64,000 nucleotides of DNA from Saprospiraceae bacterium. Its GTDB lineage: Bacteria; Bacteroidota; Bacteroidia; Chitinophagales; Saprospiraceae. The stretch covers positions 218,361-282,360 of the forward strand of contig JADJNF010000002.1 of assembly GCA_016714445.1 (NCBI GenBank). Reading direction: 5' to 3'. Shown here in pieces: positions 1-8,334 of the stretch. Both the position numbers and the translations under genes were made by a program. Under the pieces are notes generated by a model, which was given only the letters and a program-made list of their open reading frames with translations, was not told the DNA's origin and did not search any database. The stretch's first letter is position 1; each line of letters starts with the position of its first letter.

Positions 1-130
1 AGGCACACAATCACAAAGATTCACCAATCCCAAATCATTGATAATCAATTCTTTGCGAACCTTAGGGGTTTAGATTCTTAGTGGCGTTTCTTAATTTTGA
101 CTTTTGTGGAGTAGACTCATAATTGGATTT

Positions 131-778
131 TTATTCCAGCAAATGATTCTCCATCGCTATTCTCACCAAACCTACACTATTACGCGCATTCAATTTGGAT
201 AGCAAACTACTGCGATGAGATTCTACTGTTTTTAAACTGATAAACAAACTATCAGCAATCTCTTGTGTAGTAAACTCCTGAGCTATAAGTTTGAGGACTT
301 CTTTTTCTCTTCTGGACAATTTTGGAAAAAATGCACTGCTTTTTGCAGAAGCCTTTCGCTGATTCATCAACCCCTTCATGATGGTTTCAGTGACTTCATT
401 GGAAAAATAAGATTCTCCATTGGCTACAGTTCTGATCGCCTTCAGCAATTCTTCTCTTCCTGTATTTTTGAGAATGTATCCTTTTGCCCCGTTATTCAGA
501 ATTTCGGATACAAAACTCTCCTCATTAAACATGGATATGGCCAGAACTTTGACGGTTGGATGATTTGCTGTAATTTCCTTACATACTTCTATACCGCTCA
601 TACCAGGAAGATTGACATCCAGCAAAACAATATCCACGTTGTTATTTTTTAAAAACTCGACTACAGATGGTCCATCATAGCTCCTTCCCGTCACAAAAAA
701 GTCCGCTTCTGCCTTTAAAATAGACTCCATTCCATCCACAAACATGGTATGGTCATCTGCTATCAATATATTTATCAT
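131..778 (-). CDS. NarL/FixJ-family response regulator
   Basis: DNA-binding two-component response regulator. The N-terminal receiver domain starts INILIADDH (acidic pocket) and carries the phospho-acceptor Asp in DIVLLDVNLPG. The C-terminal LuxR-type helix-turn-helix contains LSRREKEVLKLIAQ and SLKTVESHRSSLL. About 215 residues, the usual NarL size. An ATG 18 bp upstream (796) is also open, but the family normally begins directly at the first receiver strand, so I chose 778. A histidine kinase of the matching HisKA_3 class is transcribed divergently at 1651, which makes it the likely partner (inference). Target genes cannot be read from the sequence. Confidence 0.93.
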   Translation of the reverse strand: MINILIADDHTMFVDGMESILKAEADFFVTGRSYDGPSVVEFLKNNNVDIVLLDVNLPGMSGIEVCKEITANHPTVKVLAISMFNEESFVSEILNNGAKGYILKNTGREELLKAIRTVANGESYFSNEVTETIMKGLMNQRKASAKSSAFFPKLSRREKEVLKLIAQEFTTQEIADSLFISLKTVESHRSSLLSKLNARNSVGLVRIAMENHLLE

Positions 779-894
779 AGGTTCAATATTAAACAATTTC
801 CTTATTCACTCAAATATCATACAAAGTTACTGTGTTTTTACCTATAAAAGTTCGGGTAAACCCCCAAAAAAATAATTCGGTGTTTTCAATGATG

Positions 895-922
895 TTTGGC
901 CTGTAAAATGACCGCACCTTTG
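895..922 (+). promoter_or_regulatory. Possible Bacteroidota-type promoter
   Basis: TTTG at 895-898 is followed 16 bp later by CACCTTTG at 915-922, one mismatch from the Bacteroidota -7 box TAnnTTTG. The spacing is a little shorter than the usual 19-21 bp. It lies about 60 bp upstream of a 53-codon ORF that is followed by a hairpin. Weak evidence on its own. Confidence 0.3.
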
Positions 923-981
923 TAATGTCAAAAGTTGATAAATATAGCAGAATTGAAACGTTAAAAAAATAAAGAAATACG

Positions 982-1143
982 ATGAAGAAAGAGATTTTGG
1001 ATATCAGGACAATTGTCACAATAATATTGGTGATATTAAGCCTGGCAGGACATAAATGGTCTGCCCCCCGTGAACAGGAGACTGGTGCCCAAAATCTTAA
1101 CTTCATCCGACCGCAGCAAAACGCTGTAGTCGATGTCAGTTAG
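982..1143 (+). CDS. Possible small membrane-anchored or secreted protein (53 aa)
   Basis: A 53-codon ORF beginning MKKEILDIRTIVTIILVIL: a short charged N-terminus, then a hydrophobic stretch, then a polar tail with no recognisable domain. The ATG follows an A-rich stretch typical of Bacteroidota start sites. A promoter-like motif lies upstream (895-922) and a stem-loop lies 13 bp after the stop (1157-1194), so the three together look like a complete small transcription unit. It sits between a response regulator and its probable kinase. It could be a small regulator, the remnant of a longer secreted protein, or chance. Function unknown. Confidence 0.35.
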   Translation: MKKEILDIRTIVTIILVILSLAGHKWSAPREQETGAQNLNFIRPQQNAVVDVS

Positions 1144-1156
1144 CGTCTTGGTCGGG

Positions 1157-1200
1157 AGTACGATTGAAACTTGGTAAGTAGGGTCAATTGTACTCTTTTA
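1157..1200 (+). terminator. Stem-loop after the 53-codon ORF
   Basis: AGTACGATTGA (1157-1167) pairs with TCAATTGTACT (1184-1194), an 11-bp stem with one G-U pair and a 16-nt loop, followed by CTTTTA. It sits 13 bp after the stop codon at 1143. The T-tract is short, so this is a weak terminator or an RNA-stabilising hairpin. Confidence 0.4.
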
Positions 1201-1278
1201 AAAAATAATGTGGTGTGTTAAAGAATGGGCCGCTTGATAAATTTTCTCTTTTTTAGGTTTACGGAATGAGCAATAGGA

Positions 1279-1361
1279 GAGTTGGGCAAGGGTATTTGGT
1301 ATTAAAAACAAAAATATAATACTGTGTTCCTTAAAATAACCCCATGATACCTGCCCAACTC
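1279..1361. repeat. Inverted repeat in non-coding gap
   Basis: GAGTTGGGCA at 1279-1288 is matched exactly by its reverse complement at 1352-1361, with 63 bp between. The arms continue imperfectly inward. The whole stretch 1144-1650 holds no convincing protein gene: only two hairpins, this repeat and the terminator at 1473. It may be part of a structured RNA or the trace of a lost element. Confidence 0.4.
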
Positions 1362-1472
1362 GAATATTGGTCATACAGTACAAAAAATAATCGTAAAACG
1401 TACGGGAGATAATCGCTCCTGAATACATAAAGATGTAAATACTCATTGGGATTTGACTGTTGCATTAAAAGT

Positions 1473-1507
1473 AAAAGCTCTCAAAAAGTTGAGGGCTTTT
1501 CTTTTTT
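1473..1507 (+). terminator. Rho-independent terminator
   Basis: AAAAGCTCTCAA (1473-1484) pairs with TTGAGGGCTTTT (1489-1500), a 12-bp stem with one G-U pair and a 4-nt loop, followed by CTTTTTT. The other strand also ends in a T-rich tract, so it may work both ways. No confident gene ends just upstream on the plus strand, which suggests a transcript crosses the 1144-1470 gap. Confidence 0.6.
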
Positions 1508-1650
1508 ACTCTTTTTCGAAATGATTTCCCTAAATGATACATGCAAAATTAGTCTGTTTAATGTGGCTAGATTTTCAAAATCAGTCACAATGATATAAAA
1601 ACTGTTATTTTACATTAATTTTACACCTGATTACAACCATCATATACAAT

Positions 1651-3420
1651 TTGAGATATTTTATTTTCATTATCTGGTTTTTTATTGCAGGCATTACACT
1701 GAACGCTCAGTTTAATAAAGACAGTACCTATGCTTACCAGGATCTCAACAAAATACTGGAATTGGCCCGGACCAACAATGATCAGAAAACTCTGGCAGAA
1801 GTGTATATTAAGCTGGCAGATTATGAAGGTGATGTTTTTGCAGAATTTGAAAAATCATTTGAATATTACCGAAGGGCGCTTGAATATTTTAAAGTCACCA
1901 GAGACAGCAATGGTGTTTTTGAAACCAATCATTCCATAGCAAAAAGATACACGGATGCCGGTTTTTATGAAGAATCCATCAACTTACTTCAAAATCTGGT
2001 CATCATATATTCCCGAAATAAAAAAATATCAAAATTAGCCAATGTTTATTTTGACCTCAACCGAGCTTACAAATTAAAAGGTGAAAACGAACTATCCATC
2101 GAGTATCTCAAAAAAGCCGAAGATCTCAATAAAACGCTCAAGGATACGGTTTTGCTGACAAAAATACTGTTTGACAAAATCCAGACTTTCGAGCTAAACT
2201 TTGATTTGGATAGCGCGCTTACTACCGCTTTTACTGTATTTAATATCAATACGGAATCGGAAAATCAGGAAATGGCAGCTAAAAGTTTGTTCCACATTGG
2301 ATACATCAACAAACTACAAAATGATTTGCCCAAAGCTATAAAATACCTCAGCAAAAGTGAAAATATTATTCCTTTTCAACCCTACAGTGAATTAAGAAAA
2401 TACATTTATAAGGAATTGGCCGATGTATATGCCCGATCATCAATGGAAGGCAAAGGATATGGTTACCTGATGAAGTATACCCTTCTGAATGACAGTATTC
2501 TGAATAAAAACAGACTTGAAACCTTTACAAATCTGGCCCTCAAATACGGTTCAAAAGAAAAACAATCCAGCATAGAATTGCTACGAATTGAAAAACAATA
2601 CGCCGAACAAAAAAACAACGCCCAAAGAAGAACTTTATATATCTTGGGTATTGGCCTTTTTATAGTTACACTTTCCATTTACTTTATCGTGAAGTTTTAC
2701 GATCAGCGCATCACAACTACCAGGATTATTACCGAACAAAAAGAAGAAATCAATCAGCAGCAGATTCGCGAACTGGAAGACAATGTCAAAATGAGCAGCA
2801 TGCGGTCTGTCATTGAAGGACAGGAAATAGAGCGAGAAAGGATAGCTAAAGACCTGCATGATAGTCTCGGTGGTTTATTAAGTACAATAAAACTGCAATT
2901 TGACTATGTAAGATCAAAAAATCAGGAACTTTCAGCGCAGAAAGAATATACCAAGGCCCACGCTCTCCTGGATACGGCGGTGGATGAAGTAAGAACCATA
3001 TCCAGAAACCTTCAACCTGGCTCCTTACATAATTTAGGTCTTGTACCTGCTATCAAGGATCTGATCAATCGTTTTGAAGGTGAAGTATATCCTGATATTG
3101 ATTTTCAGTATTATGAGATGCCCGAAAAAATAGACAAAATGATCTCCCTGTCTGTGTACAGAATAATTCAGGAATTGGTGACCAACACACTAAAACATGC
3201 CAATGCAACCGAAATTCTGATACAAATCAATACAGAGGTAAATGAACTTGTCATTCAATATGAGGATGACGGCATCGGTTTTGACAAAGATAATCTGAAA
3301 AGAACAGGTATGGGTCTGGAAAATATAAAATCAAGGGTAAATTATATGCATGGTAATATCATCATAGACAGTTCTAAAGGTGAAGGTATGTCTGTTCTCA
3401 TCAGGATAAAATACAAGTAA
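1651..3420 (+). CDS. TPR-containing sensor histidine kinase (HisKA_3 class)
   Basis: 589 residues. Order: signal-like hydrophobic segment (1-19), TPR-type helical repeats (about 20-310), one membrane span (about 327-349), a coiled coil, a HisKA_3 dimerisation/phosphoacceptor helix with the phospho-His in AKDLHDSLGG (His403), then a HATPase_c domain with its N-box at NTLKHANA (Asn512) and a DDGIGFD ATP lid. The only sensible start is TTG at 1651, giving a normal signal sequence. HisKA_3 kinases pair with NarL-type regulators, and one lies divergently at 131-778. The TPR region, predicted outside the membrane, is the likely sensor. The next gene starts 1 bp after this stop, so the two are co-transcribed. 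Confidence 0.92.
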   Translation: MRYFIFIIWFFIAGITLNAQFNKDSTYAYQDLNKILELARTNNDQKTLAEVYIKLADYEGDVFAEFEKSFEYYRRALEYFKVTRDSNGVFETNHSIAKRYTDAGFYEESINLLQNLVIIYSRNKKISKLANVYFDLNRAYKLKGENELSIEYLKKAEDLNKTLKDTVLLTKILFDKIQTFELNFDLDSALTTAFTVFNINTESENQEMAAKSLFHIGYINKLQNDLPKAIKYLSKSENIIPFQPYSELRKYIYKELADVYARSSMEGKGYGYLMKYTLLNDSILNKNRLETFTNLALKYGSKEKQSSIELLRIEKQYAEQKNNAQRRTLYILGIGLFIVTLSIYFIVKFYDQRITTTRIITEQKEEINQQQIRELEDNVKMSSMRSVIEGQEIERERIAKDLHDSLGGLLSTIKLQFDYVRSKNQELSAQKEYTKAHALLDTAVDEVRTISRNLQPGSLHNLGLVPAIKDLINRFEGEVYPDIDFQYYEMPEKIDKMISLSVYRIIQELVTNTLKHANATEILIQINTEVNELVIQYEDDGIGFDKDNLKRTGMGLENIKSRVNYMHGNIIIDSSKGEGMSVLIRIKYK

Positions 3421-3421
3421 A

Positions 3422-4339
3422 ATGTGGTCCGATCTCAATGATCTCATTTTGCCAAGCCCTATCCAGGAAGTAGATTTTCCGCTGTTAAAAAATAAAAACA
3501 TACGTCTGTGGATTAAACGGGATGACCTCATTCATCCCTGGGTTTCAGGTAATAAATACCGAAAACTGAAATACAATTTAAAATCAGCTATTGAAAATAA
3601 ATGTAAAACCATAGTAACATTCGGTGGTGCATTTTCCAATCATCTCCATGCTACAGCCGGCGCTTGTGCACTTTTGGGATTAAAAAGTGTGGGCATCGTC
3701 AGGGGAGAAATAGATCTGAACAATCCTACGATTAAGTTTTGTATCGAGAGAGGGATGAATCTTATTCCTGTATCCAGAACTGCTTACAGACTTAAAGAAA
3801 ATAGTCAGGAAATCATGGAATTGATACAAAAATATCCCGATTGTCACATGGTACCTGAAGGTGGCACCAATCAGCTTGCATTAAGAGGAGCTTCTGAAAT
3901 TGTGGATGAGATAAAAATTCAATGGAATGAAATGCCTGAAATCATCAGCCTTGCGTGTGGCACTGGTGGAACCACTGCCGGAATATTATCCGCCAATACA
4001 CTTAATTCCAAAGTCATTGCTTTTTCCGCATTAAAATCATCACATCTTGAATCAGAAATAAAACAACTTTCAGATTTCAAAAATGCTGACAAACTGTCTG
4101 TACAAACAGATTTTCATTTTGGTGGATATGCTAAGTGGAATACTGAACTAATAGATTTTATATATGATTTTGAAAAACAAACCGACATACCCTTGGATCA
4201 TGTTTACAATGGGAAAGCCATGTTTGGGTTGTTTAAATTGATACTTGCAGACTATTTTGAGCCTGAATCAACCATCTGTTATATTCACACAGGAGGATTG
4301 CAAGGGATAAACGGACTGAAGTATATGGCAGGTAAATAA
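3422..4339 (+). CDS. PLP-dependent ACC deaminase / D-cysteine desulfhydrase family protein
   Basis: 305-residue fold-type II PLP enzyme of the 1-aminocyclopropane-1-carboxylate deaminase / D-cysteine desulfhydrase group. The PLP-binding Lys is in SGNKYRKLKYNL (Lys45), followed by the FGGAFSNHLHATA segment, and the phosphate loop is ACGTGGTTAG. Family members deaminate ACC or release sulfide from D-cysteine; sequence alone does not settle the substrate, and bacterial members of this length more often act on D-cysteine. It begins 1 bp after the histidine kinase stop codon, so it is probably translated from the same mRNA, although a functional link is not obvious. Confidence 0.88.
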   Translation: MWSDLNDLILPSPIQEVDFPLLKNKNIRLWIKRDDLIHPWVSGNKYRKLKYNLKSAIENKCKTIVTFGGAFSNHLHATAGACALLGLKSVGIVRGEIDLNNPTIKFCIERGMNLIPVSRTAYRLKENSQEIMELIQKYPDCHMVPEGGTNQLALRGASEIVDEIKIQWNEMPEIISLACGTGGTTAGILSANTLNSKVIAFSALKSSHLESEIKQLSDFKNADKLSVQTDFHFGGYAKWNTELIDFIYDFEKQTDIPLDHVYNGKAMFGLFKLILADYFEPESTICYIHTGGLQGINGLKYMAGK

Positions 4340-4346
4340 ATAAAAT

Positions 4347-5066
4347 TTAGTCCTGAAATTGATCAGAAATCTTTGTCAAATAGAACTTTTTTGCTTGAGT
4401 CTTGTCAATCCAAATGAGTTTCCCATCTCCGGTATAGATGTATTGATATCCTTCATCTGAAACAAAACCGGCTGAATCATGAGATGATCTATGGTAAGTA
4501 AACCACTTTTTTTCATCGCTAAATCTGGCTTTTATGCCATCTCTGGTTTCGACAATATACACCGTTTTAGAAAAGTCCTTTACCTTCCATGTACCTTCAA
4601 GGTCGTTTGGTTCAATTTCATACTTTTGGTTTCCATTATGATCATTTTGTTCAGAAAAATCATCCTCCTTATCTGAAAATTTTTGATCATATTCATTATA
4701 ATAGTCACTCTTGTCATCACCCCTTTTATACCTTTGTCTATCCTGACTTTTATATGTATTTAGCAAAATAAATGATAGTCTTACCTTCTTCCTCCTGTCT
4801 GTATACAAAATTTGATCATGACCAAACAGCCTGATTTTATTGCCATATACATCATAAAAAGTCCCGCTACCTCTTCTGTCAAAAAATGTCCATCCGTATT
4901 TGGAATGTATACCTTTTACTTTAATTCCATCGGGAAATGCAAGTACCACAATCTGACGATCGATATAAGGGTTATACCATTTGCCGGATACAATATGTTG
5001 ATTGGATTCAGCAAACAGAAATACCGGAAATAAAATAAGGATGAAGTAAAAATATATTCTGTTCAT
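4347..5066 (-). CDS. Secreted protein with two copies of an ~70-residue module
   Basis: Not a family I recognise. A signal peptide (MNRIYFYFILILFPVFLFAE) is followed by two related modules. Each starts G(K/T)W and has a DGIK core followed by a W(T/F)F or WF aromatic patch, then a G-x-x-I/Y-x-x-(G/D)-x-x-x-x-Y/I-x-D end. A Lys/Asp/Glu-rich hydrophilic linker separates them. The pattern suggests an internal duplication of a small beta-rich domain, exported to the periplasm or surface. I chose ATG 5066 because it starts the signal peptide; the ORF extends six codons further upstream. It is convergent with the PLP gene, with only 7 bp between the stops. Confidence 0.7.
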   Translation of the reverse strand: MNRIYFYFILILFPVFLFAESNQHIVSGKWYNPYIDRQIVVLAFPDGIKVKGIHSKYGWTFFDRRGSGTFYDVYGNKIRLFGHDQILYTDRRKKVRLSFILLNTYKSQDRQRYKRGDDKSDYYNEYDQKFSDKEDDFSEQNDHNGNQKYEIEPNDLEGTWKVKDFSKTVYIVETRDGIKARFSDEKKWFTYHRSSHDSAGFVSDEGYQYIYTGDGKLIWIDKTQAKKFYLTKISDQFQD

Positions 5067-5293
5067 ATGACACTGATTTAACAATATTCTAAATGAGAAA
5101 CGATGCCAATTATCTAAATAATGTTAACAATCTTATAAAACAGAATTAAGGATAAGTTACCGGTTTGACTTTTTACTAAAAAATACAATATCCAGACAAA
5201 ATGCAAATCTTGATTCATTTTACCAATTTTATACCCCCTTTTATTGCGATCCTAAAAATTTTTCATACTTTTAACATATCAAAAGGTTAGTTC

Positions 5294-7021
5294 ATGAAAT
5301 CCATCTTATTTTATTCAGTAATTATTATCATCTTCTCATTTTCCTGCAGGAATTCAAAGGAAGGTAAGTCCACCGATACTTTTACCATTACTATACCTGA
5401 CAGTCTGAGTGAAGGGGTCTCAGATGGCAGATTGGTGCTGATGTTGTCAACAAATCCGGAAAAAGAACCTAGATTTGAAATTTCAGATGGTCCAAAAACA
5501 CAGCAAGCTTTCGGAATGAATCTGGAGAATTGGAAAAAAGGGGAGAAGATTTCATTTTCAGTTGATGCGTTTGGTTATCCAATAACCAGTCTTTCTGATT
5601 TCCCTGCAGGAGAATATTATTTACAGGTATTGCTCCACAAATATGAAACATTTAACTTATCAACCGGAAAAACTGTAAAACTTCCCATGGATCGGGGAGA
5701 AGGACAACAATGGAATCTGGCACCCGGAAACCTTTACAGTACACCACAAAAAGTTTCCATCGGCAAATCAGGAAATATAGATATCATTCTGGATAAAAAA
5801 ATCCCGCCCATCGAAGCTCCCAAGGATACAGAATGGGTAAAACATATCCGGCTAAAAAGTAAACTTTTATCAGAATTTTGGGGAAGGGATATATATCTGG
5901 GAGCACACGTCCTTCTGCCCAAAGACTGGAATACCAAAACAGATGTTAAATATCCGCTGGCAATATATCATGGACATTTTCCTGCGGATTTTGATGGCTT
6001 CAGAACCATTCCACCGGATACCACCCTCCCATGTGAGTACAGTGACAGATTTAAACTGGAATGTTATAACCGGATTGTGCAGCAGGAAGCTTATGATTTT
6101 TATAAAATATGGTCAGGACCTGATTTCCCCCGAGTCTTAGCCATTGAAATCCAACATCCTACCCCTTATTATGATGATTCGTACGCAGTAAATTCTGCTG
6201 CTCAAGGACCATACGGAGATGCGATTACTTATGAGTTAATACCTTACATCGAAAAAGAATTCAGGGGAATTGGCGAAGGTTGGGCAAGATTTATGTACGG
6301 CGGTTCTACAGGGGGCTGGGAAGCACTTGCCGCTCAAGTTTTCTATCCTGATGAATACAACGGTTGTTATGCAGCATGTCCCGACCCGATAGATTTCAGG
6401 GCGTTTACTGTGGTGGATATTTACAAAGATAAAAATGCTTATTTTCTGGAAAGTAATTTTAAAAAAACACCCAGACCCGGGCAAAGGGATTATCTAGGAC
6501 ACGTGAGTGCTACACTTCAGGAAGTTGCTTACCGGGAGCTGGTCCTTGGAGACAAAAGCAGATCAGGCCAGCAGTGGGATATCTGGGAAGCCACTTACTC
6601 GCCGGTGGACAATGATGGATACCCAAAGCGGATCTGGGACAGAATCACCGGTGACATAGATCCGGAAGTAGCAACTTACTGGAAAGAAAACTACGATTTA
6701 TCATACATCATGAAAAGGGACTGGCCAAAAATCGGCAATAAACTGAAAGGTAAAATCAGAATTTATTGTGGGGATATGGACAATTATTACTTGAATAATG
6801 CTGTATACCTGACGGAAGAATTTCTTGAGAGCACAAAAGAGCCCTATTATGATGGTGAAGTAGATTACGGAGATAGAGCAGAACATTGCTGGAATGGTGA
6901 CCATACTCAGCCAAACGCAATATCGAGACTAAGATATCATCGTTTTTTTATACCGAAATGGGTAAAAGATCTGGAAAAAAATTCCCAAAAAGGTGTTGAT
7001 CGGAAAAGTTGGATGTATTGA
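5294..7021 (+). CDS. Esterase-like alpha/beta-hydrolase lipoprotein
   Basis: 575 residues. The N-terminal lipobox FSFSC (Cys18) predicts an envelope lipoprotein. Residues about 25-190 form a beta-rich N-terminal domain. The rest is an alpha/beta-hydrolase of the putative-esterase (enterochelin-esterase-like) type with the nucleophile elbow YGGSTGGW (Ser338) and a late His in AEHCWNGDH. Substrate unknown; family members hydrolyse carboxylic esters, often on peptides or polysaccharides. The NamZ-like gene follows 69 bp later on the same strand and may be co-transcribed, which would fit envelope or cell-wall turnover (inference). Confidence 0.8.
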   Translation: MKSILFYSVIIIIFSFSCRNSKEGKSTDTFTITIPDSLSEGVSDGRLVLMLSTNPEKEPRFEISDGPKTQQAFGMNLENWKKGEKISFSVDAFGYPITSLSDFPAGEYYLQVLLHKYETFNLSTGKTVKLPMDRGEGQQWNLAPGNLYSTPQKVSIGKSGNIDIILDKKIPPIEAPKDTEWVKHIRLKSKLLSEFWGRDIYLGAHVLLPKDWNTKTDVKYPLAIYHGHFPADFDGFRTIPPDTTLPCEYSDRFKLECYNRIVQQEAYDFYKIWSGPDFPRVLAIEIQHPTPYYDDSYAVNSAAQGPYGDAITYELIPYIEKEFRGIGEGWARFMYGGSTGGWEALAAQVFYPDEYNGCYAACPDPIDFRAFTVVDIYKDKNAYFLESNFKKTPRPGQRDYLGHVSATLQEVAYRELVLGDKSRSGQQWDIWEATYSPVDNDGYPKRIWDRITGDIDPEVATYWKENYDLSYIMKRDWPKIGNKLKGKIRIYCGDMDNYYLNNAVYLTEEFLESTKEPYYDGEVDYGDRAEHCWNGDHTQPNAISRLRYHRFFIPKWVKDLEKNSQKGVDRKSWMY

Positions 7022-7090
7022 TTTTTTTGAAATGCAAAACAATAATTGAAAATAATATCTTATTGATCTACTTCAGGTATTAATATCGCC

Positions 7091-8220
7091 ATGCCATATA
7101 CCTCACTCTTTTCACATCAAAAATATATTTCGGCAAAACGAATTGTTCTTTTTGCAATCAGTCTTCGTATGACTTCAATCAGAAGAAGTATCTTTTTGAT
7201 ATGATAGCAGAAGAAGGGAAGCTTCATCGCATATTGATACCTGAGCACGGACTTTTTTCTGAGTACCAGGATCAGGAAAATATTGGGAATATAAGCTATA
7301 AAGATATACCTTGTTTTTCCATGTACAATAAAGAAACAGAAACCACAGGACCGGAAAAATGGATGTTTGAAGATGCTGATCTTTTGTTGATAGATGTACA
7401 GGATGTTGGCGTCAGATATTTTACGTACACTACACACATGTTTTTACTTTTGCAGTTTTTGAGTAAAAAATTTCCGGCAATGCCTGTTATAGTCATTGAC
7501 AGACCCAATCCTATAGGCAAAAATGTAGAAGGAACCATAATTGAAGGCAGATACACTTCATTTTTGGGTCAATCCGGAATGATACACAGACATGGTATGA
7601 GTACCGGAGAACTTTGTGACTGGTATATCAGACAATATACTCTGGACATATTGCTTCATAAAGTCAATTATTGCACTCGACATAAACACTTCATACCACC
7701 ATCACCCAATCTGCCTTCGATGCAATCACTGGAAGTTTATCCTGGTCAATGTTTTTGGGAAGCTACCACTTTTAGTGAAGGAAGAGGCACTACCAGACCA
7801 TTTGAGTTATTCGGACATCCTGATATTTCCTTTAAGACATCTGAACAAATCAGCCAGCTATTCAATAAAAAATATTCTGGTCTTGCTTTTTTAAGGCCCA
7901 CTTTTTTTATGCCGGTCTATCATAAACACAAGGATAAAACCTGCTGTGGCTGGCAGATAATGATAGAAAATCCAGTTAAATATCACACTTTAACAGGTAC
8001 TTTGGACATCATGAGATGGGTAAAATCTATGGCTACTGAAATTGACTTTTGGCGTCCGGGAAAATACGAATATGATTCTGAAGCTACAGCTGCTCAATTA
8101 CTCATCGGCGATGATGATTTGATAGGATATGTAAATGGTGAAATAGATGAAACTCAAATTCTTGATAAACTGATTTCAGCGCAAAATAATTGGGAGCAAA
8201 AAAAAGGATATTATAGATAA
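7091..8220 (+). CDS. DUF1343 / NamZ-like exo-beta-N-acetylmuramidase, frameshifted near the N-terminus
   Basis: Residues after 7201 match DUF1343 (the NamZ exo-N-acetylmuramidase family) throughout: IPEHGLF, DVQDVGVRYFTY, IDRPNPIG, HRHGMSTGEL, YPGQCFWEATTFSEGRGTTRPFE written here in parts only. The longest ATG-started frame begins at 7201, inside the conserved region. The missing N-terminus is present just upstream in a different frame: ATG 7091 encodes ISAKRIVLFA, and the 7201 frame continues upstream as NQSSYDFNQKKYLFD. Adding one base between about 7149 and 7155 (a T5 run then GC) joins them into a normal KRIVLFA-NQSSYDF start of about 376 residues. Either a sequencing error or a real disruption. 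No signal peptide is visible, so the intact protein would be cytoplasmic. Family members remove terminal MurNAc from peptidoglycan fragments. Confidence 0.82.
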
Positions 8221-8334
8221 ATTACAACAGTCAGTCGAAAAAAGTAACTTCCTCATCCTTTTACAAAACAAACATCCCGCAAAATACATTTATGTCTTTG
8301 AAATAAATCAAAACATCTGTTTCATCAAAATTGA

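Noticed and set aside
810..1446. Minus-strand frames of 98 and 82 codons in the gap before the kinase
   Set aside because: Low-complexity hydrophobic translations without domains; they run antisense to the small ORF and across the inverted repeat and hairpins.
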